Positions 1 to 9,654 of a DNA stretch of 64,000 nucleotides are shown in pieces. The notes under the pieces are model-generated. The model worked only from the letters and a program-made list of their open reading frames with translations. It did not search any database and was not told where the DNA came from. Made by a program: the position numbers and the translations under genes. This stretch comes from Epiperipatus broadwayi (lineage: Eukaryota > Onychophora > Udeonychophora > Euonychophora > Peripatidae): NCBI GenBank assembly GCA_028023455.1, contig JAQFVV010000278.1, positions 1,159,616 through 1,223,615 of the forward strand. Direction: 5' to 3'. How positions within the stretch are numbered: position 1 is the first letter of the stretch; every line of letters starts with the position of its first letter.

Positions 1-36
1 AAACGCTCAGAGTTTGTATTTAGATCTAGTTTCTTT

Positions 37-94
37 ATTCCTGTCTTTCACTGACGATAGCAAATAGCTTGAAATCATGATCTGAAAGTGGAAT
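37..94 (+). ncRNA. Hammerhead ribozyme, type I, satellite copy 1
   Basis: Stem I outer pairs ATTCC (37-41) with GGAAT (90-94). An internal loop TGT/T follows, then stem I inner CTTTCA (45-50) with TGAAAG (83-88), 6 perfect pairs. Core CTGACGA at 51-57. Stem II is AGC/GCT around loop AAATA with a flanking T-T mismatch. GAAA at 71-74. Stem III is minimal: ATC/GAT with a 2-base turn. The cleavage triplet is ATC, so cutting is predicted between 82 and 83. All invariant hammerhead positions (C3 U4 G5 A6 G8 A9, G12 A13 A14, A15.1-U16.1, H17) are present. An internal loop in stem I facing loop II is what natural fast-cleaving hammerheads use for tertiary contact. Identified by hand folding, not by a covariance model. 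Confidence 0.87.
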
Positions 95-430
95 TATAGT
101 TAGAGATAGTGAATACTAACTACTCTGACGTTTATGTAAACGAAATATACGCTTGATAGGTGTTTTTGGTAGGACGCCATCTGTGGACATAAATACAAGC
201 GTTAGCAGTTTTTTAACTTGATTTTTTTATCATAAATGTACCTTTGAGGTCTTTCTGCAATGATATAGATTGAGAGCTTCTACTATGTGGTGATGCTGAA
301 CTGAGATCAGACCCATATAGCTATTGGTTTCTATGCTGAGTTTGAAGAATTACGTGTCTAAAAATTAGCTGAAGCTGAATAGAAATTGTTTCATAAACGC
401 TCAGAGTTTGTATTTAGATCTAGTTTCTTT

Positions 431-488
431 ATTCCTGTCTTTCACTGACGATAGCAAATAGCTTGAAATCATGATCTGAAAGTGGAAT
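431..488 (+). ncRNA. Hammerhead ribozyme, satellite copy 2
   Basis: Identical in core and stems to copy 1; predicted cleavage between 476 and 477. The rest of this unit has several small deletions, but the ribozyme segment is intact. Confidence 0.86.
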
Positions 489-821
489 TATAGTTAGAGA
501 TAGTGAATACTAACTACTCTGAGTTTATGTAAACGAAATATACGCTTGATAGGGTTTTTGGAGGCGCATGTGGATATAAATACAAGGTTAGGTTTTTTAA
601 CTTGCTTTTTGTTATCATAAATGTACCTTTGGGCTTTCTCAATGATATAGATTGCAGAGGCTTCTACTATGTGGTGATGCTGAACTGAGATCAGACCCAT
701 ATAGCTATCTGGTTTGCTATGCTGAGTTTGAAGACATTACGTGTCTAAAAATTCACGCTTGCTAGCTGAATAGAAATTGTTTCATAAACGCTCAGAGTTT
801 GTATTCAGATCTAGTTTCTTT

Positions 822-879
822 ATTCCTGTCTTTCACTGACGATAGCAAATAGCTTGAAATCATGATCTGAAAGTGGAAT
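822..879 (+). ncRNA. Hammerhead ribozyme, satellite copy 3
   Basis: Core, stem I and the ATC triplet are intact; predicted cleavage between 867 and 868. Confidence 0.86.
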
Positions 880-1221
880 TATAGTTAGAGATAGTGAATA
901 CTAACTACTCTGACGTTTATGTAAACGAAATATACGCTTGATAGGTGTTTTTGGTAGGACGCCATCTGTGGACATAAATACAGCGTTAGAAGTTTTTAAC
1001 TTGCATTTTTGTTTATCATAAATGTACCTTTGAGGTCTTTCTTGCAATGATATAGATTGCAGAGGCTTCTACTATGTGGTGATGCTGAACTGAGATCAGA
1101 CCCATATAGCTATTGGTTGCTATGCTGAGTTTGAAGACATTAGTGTCTAAAAAATTCAGCTGCAAGCTGAATAGAAATTGTTTCATAAACGCTCAGAGTT
1201 GTATTTAGATCTAGTTTCTTT

Positions 1222-1279
1222 ATTCCTGTCTTTCACTGACGATAGCAAATAGCTTGAAATCATGATCTGAAAGTGGAAT
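1222..1279 (+). ncRNA. Hammerhead ribozyme, satellite copy 4
   Basis: Core, stem I and the ATC triplet are intact; predicted cleavage between 1267 and 1268. Confidence 0.86.
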
Positions 1280-1625
1280 TATAGTTAGAGATAGTGAATA
1301 CTAACTACTCTGACGTTTATGTAAACGAAATATACGCTTGATAGGTGTTTTGGTAGGACGCCATCTGTGGACATAAATACAAGCGTTAGCAAGTTTTTTA
1401 ACTTGCATTTTTGTTTATCATAAATGTACCTTTGAGGTCTTTCTTGCAATGATATAGATTGCAGAGGCTTCTACTATGTGGTGATGCTGAACTGAGATCA
1501 GACCCATATAGCTATCTGGTTTGCTATGCTGAGTTTGAAGACATTACGTGTCTAAAAATTACGCTAAGCTGAATAGAAATTGTTTCATAAACGCTAGAGT
1601 TTGTATTTAGATCTAGTTCTTTATC

Positions 1626-1683
1626 ATTCCTGTCTTTCACTGACGATAGCAAATAGCTTGAAATCATGATCTGAAAGTGGAAT
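1626..1683 (+). ncRNA. Hammerhead ribozyme, satellite copy 5
   Basis: Core and stems are intact; predicted cleavage between 1671 and 1672. The bases just upstream of the outer stem (TTATC before ATTCC) differ from other copies. Confidence 0.85.
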
Positions 1684-2018
1684 TATAGTTAGAGATAGTG
1701 AATACTAACTACTCTGACGTTTATGTAAACGAAATATACGCTTGATAGGTGTTTTTGGTAGGACTCCATGTGTGGACATAAATACAAGCGTTAGCAAGTT
1801 TTTTAACTTGCATTTTTGTTTATCATAATGTACTTTGAGTCTTTCTGCAATGATATAGTTGCAGAGGCTTCTACTATGGGTGATGCTGAACTGAGATCAG
1901 ACCCATATAGCTATCTGGTTCTATGCTGAGTTTGAAGAATTAGGCTAAAAATTCACGCTGAAGCTGAATAGAAATTGTTTCATAAACGCTCAGAGTTTGT
2001 ATTTAGATCTAGTTTTTT

Positions 2019-2075
2019 ATTCCTGTCTTTCACTGACGATAGCAAATAGCTGAAATCATGATCTGAAAGTGGAAT
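2019..2075 (+). ncRNA. Hammerhead ribozyme, satellite copy 6 (one base short at stem II)
   Basis: One T is missing after stem II (AGCTGAAA instead of AGCTTGAAA), which removes the unpaired T normally facing T10.1. All other conserved bases are present. Predicted cleavage between 2063 and 2064. The missing base may be real or a consensus error. Confidence 0.78.
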
Positions 2076-2405
2076 TATAGTTAGAGATAGTGAATACTAA
2101 CTACTTGAGTTTATGTAAACGAAATATACGCTTGATAGGTGTTTTTGGTAGGAGCCATTGTGGCATAAATAAAGCGTAGCAAGTTTTTTAACTTGCATTT
2201 TTGTTTATCATAAATGTACCTTTGAGGTCTTTCTTGCAATGATATAGTTGCAGAGGCTTCTACTATGGGTGATGCTGAACTGAGATCAGACCCATATAGC
2301 TATCTGGTTATGCTGAGTTTGAAGACATTACTGTCTAAAAATTAGCGAAGTGAATAGAAATTGTTTCATAAACGCTCAGAGTTTGTATTTAGATCTAGTT
2401 TCTTT

Positions 2406-2462
2406 ATTCCTGTCTTTCATGACGATAGCAAATAGCTTGAAATCATGATCTGAAAGTGGAAT
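2406..2462 (+). ncRNA. Hammerhead ribozyme, satellite copy 7 (C3 missing)
   Basis: The core reads CTTTCATGACGA instead of CTTTCACTGACGA, so invariant C3 is lost; as written, this copy should be inactive. All else matches. The cut would lie between 2450 and 2451. A single missing C in an otherwise identical unit may be an assembly error. Confidence 0.7.
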
Positions 2463-2809
2463 TATAGTTAGAGATAGTGAATACTAACTACTCTGACGTT
2501 TATGTAAACGAAATATACGCTTGATAGGTGTTTTTGGTAGGACTCCATGTGTGGACATAAATACAGCGTTAGCAAGTTTTTTAACTTGCATTTTGTTTAT
2601 CATAAATGTACCTTTGAGGCTTTCTTGCAATGATATAGATTGCAGAGGCTTCTACTATGTGGTGATGCTGAACTGAGATCAGACCCATATAGCTATCTGG
2701 TTTGCTATGCTGAGTTTGAAGACATTACGTGTCTAAAAATTCACGCTTGCAAGCTGAATAGAAATTGTTTCATAAACGCTCAGAGTTTGTATTTAGATCT
2801 AGTTTCTTT

Positions 2810-2867
2810 ATTCCTGTCTTTCACTGACGATAGCAAATAGCTTGAAATCATGATCTGAAAGTGGAAT
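2810..2867 (+). ncRNA. Hammerhead ribozyme, satellite copy 8
   Basis: Fully intact core and stems; predicted cleavage between 2855 and 2856. Confidence 0.87.
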
Positions 2868-3218
2868 TATAGTTAGACATAGTGAATACTAACTACTCTG
2901 ACGTTTATGTAAACGAAATATACGCTTGATAGGTGTTTTTGGTAGGACGCCATCTGTGGACATAAATACAAGCGTTAGCAAGTTAAAAAAACTTGCATTT
3001 TTGTTTATCATAAATGTACCTTGAGGTCTTTCTTGCAATGATATAGATTGCAGAGGCTTCTACTATGTGGTGATGCTGAACTGAGATCAGACCCATATAG
3101 CTATCTGGTTTGCTATGCTGAGTTTGAAGACATTACGTGTCTAAAAAATTCACGCTTGCAAGCTGAATAGAAATTGTTTCATAAACGCTCAGAGTTTGTA
3201 TTTAGATCTAGTTTCTTT

Positions 3219-3276
3219 ATTCCTGTCTTTCACTGACGATAGCAAATAGCTTGAAATCATGATCTGAAAGTGGAAT
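3219..3276 (+). ncRNA. Hammerhead ribozyme, satellite copy 9
   Basis: Fully intact core and stems; predicted cleavage between 3264 and 3265. Confidence 0.87.
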
Positions 3277-3627
3277 TATAGTTAGAGATAGTGAATACTA
3301 ACTACTCTGACGTTTATGTAAACGAAATATACGCTTGATAGGTGTTTTTGGTAGGACGCCATCTGTGGACATAAATACAAGCGTTAGCAAGTTTTTTAAC
3401 TTGCATTTTTGTTTATCATAAATGTACCTTTGAGGTCTTTCTTGCAATGATATAGATTGCAGAGGCTTCTACTATGTGGTGATGCTGAACTGAGATCAGA
3501 CCCATATAGCTATCTGGTTTTCTATGCTGAGTTTGAAGACATTACGTGTCTAAAAAATTCACGCTTGCAAGCTGAATAGAAATTGTTTCATAAACGCTCA
3601 GAGTTTGTATTTAGATCTAGTTTCTTT

Positions 3628-3685
3628 ATTCCTGTCTTTCACTGACGATAGCAAATAGCTTGAAATCATGATCTGAAAGTGGAAT
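3628..3685 (+). ncRNA. Hammerhead ribozyme, satellite copy 10
   Basis: Fully intact core and stems; predicted cleavage between 3673 and 3674. Confidence 0.87.
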
Positions 3686-4028
3686 TATAGTTAGAGATAG
3701 TGAATACTAACTACTCTGACGTTTATGTAAACGAAATATACACTTGATAGGTGTTTTGGTAGGACCCATCTGTGGACATAAACAAGCGTTAGCAAGTTTT
3801 TTAACTTGCATTTTGTTTATCATAATGTACCTTTGAGGCTTTCTTGCAATGATATAGATTGCAGAGGCTTCTACTATGTGGTGATGCTGAACTGAGATCA
3901 GACCCATATAGCTATCTGGTTTGCTATGCTGAGTTTGAAGACATTACGTGTCTAAAAATTCACGCTTGCAAGCTGAATAGAAATTGTTTCATAAACGCTC
4001 AGAGTTTGTATTTAGATCTAGTTTCTTT

Positions 4029-4086
4029 ATTCCTGTCTTTCACTGACGATAGCAAATAGCTTGAAATCATGATCTGAAAGTGGAAT
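4029..4086 (+). ncRNA. Hammerhead ribozyme, satellite copy 11
   Basis: Fully intact core and stems; predicted cleavage between 4074 and 4075. Confidence 0.87.
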
Positions 4087-4434
4087 TATAGTTAGAGATA
4101 GTGAATACTAACTACTCTGACGTTTATGTAAACGAAATATATGCTTGATAGGTGTTTTTGGTAGGACGCCATCTGTGGACATAAATACAGCGTTAGCAAG
4201 TTTTTAACTTGCATTTTTGTTTATCATAAATGTACCTTTGAGGTCTTTCTTGCAATGATATAGATTGCAGAGGCTTCTACTATGTGGTGATGCTGAACTG
4301 AGATCAGACCCATATAGCTATCTGGTTTGCTATGCTGAGTTTGAAGACATTACGTGTCTAAAAATTCACGCTTGCAAGCTGAATAGAAATTGTTTCATAA
4401 ACGCTCAGAGTTTGTATTTAGATCTAGTTTCTTT

Positions 4435-4492
4435 ATTCCTGTCTTTCACTGACGATAGCAAATAGCTTGAAATCATGATCTGAAAGTGGAAT
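4435..4492 (+). ncRNA. Hammerhead ribozyme, satellite copy 12
   Basis: Fully intact core and stems; predicted cleavage between 4480 and 4481. Confidence 0.87.
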
Positions 4493-4842
4493 TATAGTTA
4501 GAGATAGTGAATACTAACTATTCTGACGTTTATGTAAACAAAATATACGCTTGATAGGTGTTTTTGGTAGGACGCCATCTGTGGACATAAATACAAGCGT
4601 TAGCAAGTTTTTTAACTTGCATTTTTGTTTATCATAAATGTACCTTTGAGGTCTTTCTTGCAATGATATAGATTGCAGAGGCTTCTACTATGTGGTGATG
4701 CTGAACTGAGATTAGACCCATATAGCTATCTGGTTTGCTATGCTGAGTTTGAAGACATTACGTGTCTAAAAATTCACGCTTGCAAGCTGAATAGAAATTG
4801 TTTCATAAACGCTCAGAGTTTGTATTTAGATCTACTTTCTTT

Positions 4843-4900
4843 ATTCCTGTCTTTCACTGACGATAGCAAATAGCTTGAAATCATGATCTGAAAGTGGAAT
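4843..4900 (+). ncRNA. Hammerhead ribozyme, satellite copy 13
   Basis: Fully intact core and stems; predicted cleavage between 4888 and 4889. Last ribozyme before the array ends at about 5043. Confidence 0.87.
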
Positions 4901-5043
4901 TATAGTTAGAGATAGTGAATACTAACTACTCTGACGTTTATGTAAACGAAATATACGCTTGATAGGTGTTTTTGGTAGGACGCCATCTGTGGACATAAAT
5001 ACAAGCGTTAGCAAGTTTTTTAACTTGCATTTTTGTTTATCAT

Positions 5044-5368
5044 ATATATATATAAGTGCTATTAAGTAAAATTGTTGTGGCAAGTGAAGTAAAAACATTA
5101 TTAAAAAAAAGTGTGCTTCCGTTCCTAAAAAAACCCATGCTTCATCACTGATATATATAACTTCCTAAATCTTTAACAATTTTGAATTATATTAATTTAA
5201 TATATACAGGCTATAGTTGAAATTCTATAAAATATTTATGGATGATATAAGTTAAATTAACACTATTTAAAATTATTCTAGATATGTTTCTGTGAATGAG
5301 TATGTGTTGTTTGATTTATTTGATAAATTAATTTATAAACTATAAGGTGGATAATATATATATATAAA

Positions 5369-5410
<42 letters not shown>
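5044..5410. other. AT-rich stretch with (TA)n, no gene seen
   Basis: Begins with a short (TA)n at the satellite edge and ends with a longer (TA)n at about 5377-5411 that abuts the palindrome at 5411. I see no coding signal. Confidence 0.7.
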
Positions 5411-5414
<4 letters not shown>

Positions 5415-6136
5415 GCAAAACCATAAAACAATACAATACTAGATTAAATTCAAAATTTTACCAAAATCCTTACACAACCATGGTTTCATCTACTACAAAT
5501 AGACCTTCTCAAGTGAAAATCAACCTAAAGGAAAACACACACACATATTATATATATATATACAAACAAACAAACCTTCCCATAATTCATTTCAAACTCC
5601 ACCTTCCCTTAATATCAAAAGAAGTCTTCATAAGATTGATAGCCTCAGAATCAAGGAGTTTTATCATCAAAGTCTCCTTTATTCTTCTTTTAAGAAGAAG
5701 AATAAAGGAGACTTTGATGATAAGAAGAATAAAGGAGACTTTGATGATAAAACTCCTTGATTCTGAGGCTATCAATCTTATGAAGATGATAAAACTCCTT
5801 GATTCTGAGGCTATCAATCTTATGAAGACTTTTTTTGGTATTAAGGGAAGGTGGAGTTTGAAATGAATTATGGGAAGGTTTAGGAGACTTTGATGATAAA
5901 ACTCCTTGATTCTGAGGCTATCAATCTTATGAAGACTTTTTTTGATATTAAGGGAAGGTGGAGTTTGAAATGAGTTATGGGAAGGTTTGTTTGTTTGTAT
6001 ATATATATATGTTTTCCTTTAGGTTGATTTTCATTTGAGAAGGTCTATTTGTAGTAGATGAAACCATGGTTGTGCAAGGATTTTGGTAAAATTTTGAATT
6101 TAATCTAGTTTTGTATTGTTTTATGGTTTTGCATTT
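5411..6136. repeat. Complex fold-back element (palindrome with internally repeated arm)
   Basis: The left arm from AAATGCAAAACC at 5411 is mirrored by GGTTTTGCATTT ending near 6136, with near-identical arms for roughly 290 bases (for example TGGTTTCATCTACTAC near 5480 against GTAGTAGATGAAACCA near 6052). The right half is rearranged: the segment containing AACTCCTTGATTCTGAGG occurs three times and AAGGAGACTTTGATGATAA several times in direct repeat. Open frames of 128 and 76 codons here are products of the palindrome. A read-through transcript would form a very long hairpin. Confidence 0.85.
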
Positions 6137-7015
6137 TTATTTTTGCTAGTATAGTGTTAGACAGTTTTGGTTTTATATATATATATATATAGCTTCTGTG
6201 TAATAAAAATATAATAGCTAAATACCTGACTTTTCATTAAAAGATACTCTGAGGAAAGTACTTGTTATTGTACTGAAACATCAGCTATTTAGCTGTTATA
6301 TTTTTATTATATGGAAGCTCCTGAAAATAATACTACAAATTCCTTTATCCATGAGAGAATTAGAATATATATATAAATGTTTTTAGTAATTGGCTTCTCT
6401 AATAGTAGATTCTAACAATATCTTTCAACAAAATAAAGAATTTTAATGAAGTAATTAGATAGTCAATTAAATATTTAAAATAATTGTCAAAAGTAGGTAA
6501 CAACACTTTGAATCTCAAATTAAATAATAATAAATTATTGCTTTTACAATATATTATAAAACATTTGGAAACAGCTAAAAATATGTTCCCTGCCTATTAT
6601 ATTGCATTATATAGAAAAGTGTAATATATTGACCCAAAACATTTATCAAAATATGTTTTTTTTTTTTTTTCCAAAAACAAAATTTATAAAATCTGATATG
6701 ATTGTCAAATAAAGAGAACAGATTAAATTTAGCATTTTATTGTAAACATGTATTAGTGGAATCACAAGCTACTAAAATAATTTTTAACTTAAATTTAGTA
6801 AATTATCAAAAATACTATCTAGCCTAGAATTATTTTTTTAGATATCACATCTTATAACTTTAAAAAAAAAATGTGCATGCTAAATATTTTTTGCAGAAAT
6901 CCATCACAGTAAAAAAAAATAATTTTACTTCCCACTAAAACTAAAAAAATAACTATCAATTATATCATAGATTCATGGAAGTTGCTAAATGGAGAAGTTC
7001 ACCATAAACGACGGC
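6137..7015. other. AT-rich intergenic DNA
   Basis: Short (TA)n tracts at about 6173-6190 and homopolymer A/T runs only. No gene, RNA or repeat structure that I can support. Confidence 0.6.
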
Positions 7016-7024
7016 GTCCTATCT

Positions 7025-7232
7025 GCGGCAGAATAAATGTCCTATTTCTGTGCTATAGCATAAAAATAGGTGTAACAGACAAGTAAACGGACCATTTCTG
7101 TGCTGTAGCATAGAAATAGGTGCCACAGACAAGTAAATGGACTATTTCTATGCTTAACCATTGGAATAGAACATTATTTAGTGGCGCGGCCACTTAAATG
7201 GCATATTTCTGTGCATTTGCATAGAAATTCAT
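7025..7232. repeat. Iterated small hairpins (four imperfect copies)
   Basis: Four stem-loops of the type ATTTCTGTGC...GCATAGAAAT occur near 7040-7073, 7097-7121, 7143-7167 and 7205-7229. The first two also share the downstream string ACAGACAAGTAAA. Loops are only 2-5 bases. Whether the hairpins are functional RNA or a decayed tandem repeat cannot be told. They lie about 70 bp upstream of a SINE copy. Confidence 0.6.
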
Positions 7233-7290
7233 TACAATACAGAAAAATACATTTTTCTGATAGAAGTATTTAATAATAATATTAACAATA

Positions 7291-7423
7291 TAGCACTAGG
7301 ATGTCTTGCATTGGTGGTCGAGAGGTCAGTGCGACTGCCTTGCACTTGCAGGCAGTTGCCCGGGTTGCAGGTTCGTGTCCTGGCCGATGCTATGACACTT
7401 AAAAAAAAAATAGTCCTAGGATG
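7291..7423 (+). mobile_element. tRNA-derived SINE (SINE-1), best copy, with target duplication
   Basis: The element runs 7304-7410: a tRNA-like head then an A10 tail. The A box is TGGTCGAGAGG and the B box GGTTCGTGTCC, both RNA polymerase III internal promoter elements. The 7-bp acceptor stem is still visible: GCATTGG (7308-7314) pairs with CCGATGC before TATGACACTT and the tail. The sequence resembles a tRNA-Gly with an enlarged anticodon loop. Imperfect direct repeats TAGCACTAGGATG (7291-7303) and TAGTCCTAGGATG (7411-7423) flank it, as expected for a target-site duplication from LINE-driven insertion. Confidence 0.85.
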
Positions 7424-8032
7424 CTTTATGTGAGTATTAATTCCAGATGATTGTATAAATAACATTTTTTAGAATTATTAGTGAATTGTGAAGTTTACTC
7501 ATCTTATTTTTGATTAACTTGTTTTAAATGTGCTTGAAATAGAAGTAATGATTATCATTATTTTATTAAACTTATTATCTGATTATTTTAATAATTAAAT
7601 TTATTCATCTCATTTCTGGTTGTACTTTTTTTTTTTAGATATATCTGAAATTTCAATTTTATTTCAATATACATTTTATGCATAAATCCAGATTATCTAA
7701 AAATGGCCGCTTCTCCAATATCTATTCTTCGGTTGGTTCAAGCCAGAATCTCTCACATACTTTGATTACTATTATTTTGGATTTATAAATATCCAATTAT
7801 TGCAATTTAATTTATGAATGCCAAATATTGTATGATCACACATGTGGTAACATCCTAATTTATATATCTATTAACTGATTGTTTTTTTTTTATCATTGGA
7901 TATCATATTACTTGGACATCAGGTACAAATTTCGACTTTGATTAAATATTAATATATTTATTCTTTAAAATCACAACTACATAATATCATTGATCAAATT
8001 TTTCTTAAATGTTTATTCTTCGTAATATCTTA

Positions 8033-8205
8033 GATGGGCAAAACTCTCCATACAGTAGTGCCATTCAGTGCAAGCCAAAGTAACCAATGGATGCCAGAAT
8101 GCTTGTGCATAAAATTCCTATCTAATGCCAACTCATCCAATATCCTCAGACTAGTTATGAGCTAGCATAAGAAATGGTGATCAAGTAATATCTTAAATGT
8201 AAAGA
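8033..8205 (+). repeat. Family C repeat, truncated copy
   Basis: Starts with the family signature GCAAAACTCTCCATACAG and runs through CTCATCCAATATCCTCAGACTAG. On the minus strand it keeps the 3' half of the hammerhead (CTAGTC then TGAGG), but the core boxes are gone, so it is a dead copy. Confidence 0.75.
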
Positions 8206-8950
8206 TTTTATTTCACAGTGCTGGTAGTTGTTTCCTTTTTTCAAATGTCTTTATTTAAGTGTTTAAAATATGTGTAATAAATTAAAGTTTTAAGAATGCC
8301 TAATATATTACACATGAGAACAATGTAGGGGGAAACATTAATAAATGACAACATGTGCTAAAATTAGTATGACAATATTTAACCTAGTATATGATTAGCA
8401 ATAATTAGATACATGATTATCTAAAGAGGAGTTATCGATTGCATGAGTGCATAAATTCTGGAATTTGTAAATTAAATTTATATTTTTTCTTTGATCATCC
8501 AATTTTCTAATTATTAATAACCAGGTAAGCTTCCGATTTGATTTAAGTTCACTTTATCATGTTCTTCATGCGAAATCTTAGTTTTAATTTGACCATAAAT
8601 CCACTAGCTCATATTTTTTATTATTAATCAAATTTTCAAAAAAAATTTCATAAAGTAATGGCTTTATTACTCACGAGTTGATAAACAGTTTGAGCGCCAG
8701 ATGTTCCAAAATCGGAATCAATCTAGTATCTCACAATACAATATCTGACAGATTACTTACTGTGTTAAAATATTCAAAGGAATAGTAAGTAATAAATAAT
8801 AATTGCATTTGAAATTAAATAAAGCCATTTCCAAAATCGTATATATCTGACTACTTTCATAATATCAAATTAAAAGATTATCAAGACTATCATCATTAAT
8901 CTTCTTATATTTTGATATCTGATCATAAAAATTCAATGTCGGTTATGTTA

Positions 8951-9040
8951 GACTTTTTTTCATATGTCAAAGCACTGATTGGGAAGTGAACCCAGGCCAG
9001 CTACTTGGAAGGCAGCTAGGCTAACCGCTAGGCCACTTAA
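8951..9040 (-). mobile_element. SINE-1, divergent member, tRNA-Gly-like
   Basis: On the minus strand it carries an A box TGGCCTAGCGG, an anticodon-arm-like GCCTTCCAA resembling tRNA-Gly(TCC), a B box GGTTCACTTCC and a short A7 tail. The body between B box and tail (CAATCAGTGCTTTGAC) corresponds to GGCCGATGCTATGACAC in the other SINE-1 copies, so I place it in the same family. Too altered for a working tRNA gene. Confidence 0.6.
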
Positions 9041-9199
9041 ATAAATTGTAAGTTAAAGCAGCCATTATGTAGCCTGAGTTAAAGCTATTTATGTAATCCA
9101 CAACAACCTCTTGTTGAGGACCAATACGAGAAAGTGCATTATTTATCACAATTTTCAGCGTTTAAATTTTTTTATTTATTTTACAATCTAACTTATATG

Positions 9200-9352
9200 A
9201 TTTCTTCTACAGTACAGGCTTTTTCATACCTGTACTGTTATATGTAATATATAGAGGGTTTGAACTCAGACTTTCACAAGAGTCTCAACCATCCATGCTA
9301 TGTCATACCATTGATACACCTGATCACACACACACACATCGAAAAGATAAAT
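9200..9352 (-). mobile_element. SINE-2-like repeat copy (tRNA-like module)
   Basis: Shares ACAGGCTTTTTCATACCTGTA, GGGTTTGAACTCAGACTTTCA, CACTGATACAC-like and CGAAAAGATAAATAA blocks with copies at 9.66, 11.3, 40.5, 48.8 and 49.3 kb. Read on the minus strand, GAGTTCAAACCC is a B-box-like sequence. Confidence 0.6.
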
Positions 9353-9654
9353 AACTACTGGATAATTTTTCAATCTAACTTATAATAGATAGATATTCCT
9401 TTACTTATCAATATTGGCTAGTTATCAGGTTAACTTTTAAAAAGTTCACATTTAAGACATAATTAAAATCGATGATCCAGAGTAAAGCAAAAACACATCA
9501 AATATTATAGCCAATAGCTAAGAGAATGTACAGTATGCATTATAATACAATGATTTGGTTTAGTTTGATGATATTTTGACCTTAACATTATACCTATACA
9601 TAATATTTAAATGAATTCTACTTTATTTTTTATTATAACTGAAATATAGGCTTA

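Larger units (their letters stand above)
1..5043 (+). repeat. Satellite array, family A, ~408-bp unit, about 13 copies
   Basis: Head-to-tail tandem array. Taking the string AAACGC as unit start, copies begin at 1, 395, 786, 1187, 1589, 1984, 2370, 2774, 3183, 3592, 3993, 4399 and 4807; the last unit breaks off near 5043 where a short (TA)n begins. The array probably continues beyond the left edge. Full-length copies are 404-409 bp; shorter ones differ by scattered 1-3 base deletions. Each unit has a hammerhead-ribozyme-like fold (annotated separately), a 10-bp perfect palindrome GCTTGCAAGC and a hairpin GCAAGTT/AACTTGC. Short open frames (about 66 codons) recur once per unit but are by-products of the repetition. 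Blocks of the unit are homologous, in reverse orientation, to the repeats at 24.5-25.8 kb and 62.1-62.9 kb. Confidence 0.97.

Noticed and set aside
110-160. CTGACGTTTATGTAAACGAAAT hairpin in the satellite, first suspected as the hammerhead core
   Set aside because: The CUGA box is followed directly by the stem without NGA, and the GAAA box overlaps the stem; the true core lies about 60 bases upstream (51-82).
2640-4873. 66-codon open frames recurring in the satellite units
   Set aside because: Same frame repeated once per 408-bp unit, destroyed by indels in many copies, no initiation context or homology; the conserved signal in the region is the RNA fold, not codons.
1-5043. CRISPR-like array
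   Set aside because: Units are 408 bp without unique spacers, in eukaryotic DNA; it is a satellite.
5480-5866. 128-codon frame and its antisense partner
   Set aside because: Lies entirely in the complex palindrome, and the two strands encode the same peptide; no coding evidence.
8974-9040. Functional tRNA-Gly gene
   Set aside because: Acceptor stem does not pair and a SINE-1-type body and tail follow; treated as a SINE copy.
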